NCBI GenBank assembly: GCA_015493425.1
Contig: WGDG01000256.1
Span: 1-14,869 of the forward strand
Reading direction: 5' to 3'
DNA length: 14,869 nt
From: Sulfurovum sp.
GTDB taxonomy: Bacteria > Campylobacterota > Campylobacteria > Campylobacterales > Sulfurovaceae
The number at the start of each line of letters is the position of its first letter. Position 1 is the first letter of the stretch. Below the pieces are notes generated by a model. It saw only the letters and a list, made by a program, of their open reading frames with translations, searched no databases and had not been told where the DNA came from. Both the position numbers and the translations under genes were made by a program. Shown in pieces: positions 14,822 through 14,869 of this stretch.

Positions 14822-14869
14822 TTACACCTTTCTTATCGTTACTTTTCTGTAGCGCGACGGCCCAAAGAG
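14822..14869 (-). CDS. nuoG: Probable C-terminal end of NuoG (partial)
   Basis: The last 48 bases hold an open frame on the minus strand of 15 codons, LFGPSRYRKVTIRKV, then TAA one base before the nuoH ATG. The gene runs off the right edge. NuoG is expected immediately upstream of nuoH in standard nuo operons, and the tight junction fits. The fragment is too short to identify by sequence, so the call is from position. Confidence 0.55.
   Translation of the reverse strand, partial: LFGPSRYRKVTIRKV

Overview
The window is a housekeeping segment of a Campylobacterota (epsilonproteobacterial) chromosome. Its moderate GC and gene content fit a free-living, Sulfurovum-like lineage better than a host-adapted Helicobacter or Campylobacter, but genus is an inference. 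Three points support the phylum. The order argS-tatA-gmk-acidic receiver protein matches, as I recall it, the H. pylori HP0319-HP0322 and C. jejuni Cj1175c-Cj1178c loci. The acidic protein looks like ChePep, a chemotaxis protein typical of this phylum. The promoters have a good -10 box, a T-rich upstream stretch and no clear -35. I see no mobile element, CRISPR array, rRNA or phage gene.

Layout. From 49 to 6291 everything is on the minus strand. In transcription order this is pssA, a UbiA-family prenyltransferase (probably mqnP), a small membrane-anchored HTH-like protein, a divergent uracil-DNA glycosylase, a tRNA-Arg gene, chePep, gmk, tatA and argS. Gene miaA (6375-7283) is the only plus-strand gene. 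It is divergent from pssA across an 83-base regulatory gap and convergent with nuoN across a 36-base gap. From 7320 to the right edge the minus strand carries most of a complex I operon, nuoH-I-J-K-L-M-N, preceded by what looks like the last 15 codons of nuoG. No stretch over 300 bases lacks a gene; the longest protein-free gap (about 180 bases, 3632-3814) holds the tRNA and two promoters.

How the genes work together. NuoH and NuoJ-N form the membrane arm of respiratory complex I, and NuoI links it to the peripheral iron-sulfur chain. The prenyltransferase probably makes the menaquinone that complex I reduces. PssA makes phosphatidylserine for membrane phospholipid. TatA exports folded proteins, many of them redox enzymes. 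Gmk, ArgS, tRNA-Arg and MiaA serve nucleotide supply and translation. ChePep sits upstream of gmk and probably acts at the flagellated pole.

Nothing here is an obvious new system. The points worth a second look are an ArgS of the gammaproteobacterial/eukaryotic sequence type at the conserved Campylobacterota argS position; a ChePep receiver without its acidic pair, plus a dnaX-like slippery heptamer before its C-terminal domain; a glycosylase with altered active-site motifs; a G34 (GCG) tRNA-Arg; an uncharacterised 111-residue membrane protein; and a compact divergent promoter with a perfect 16-base dyad and an apparently leaderless miaA.
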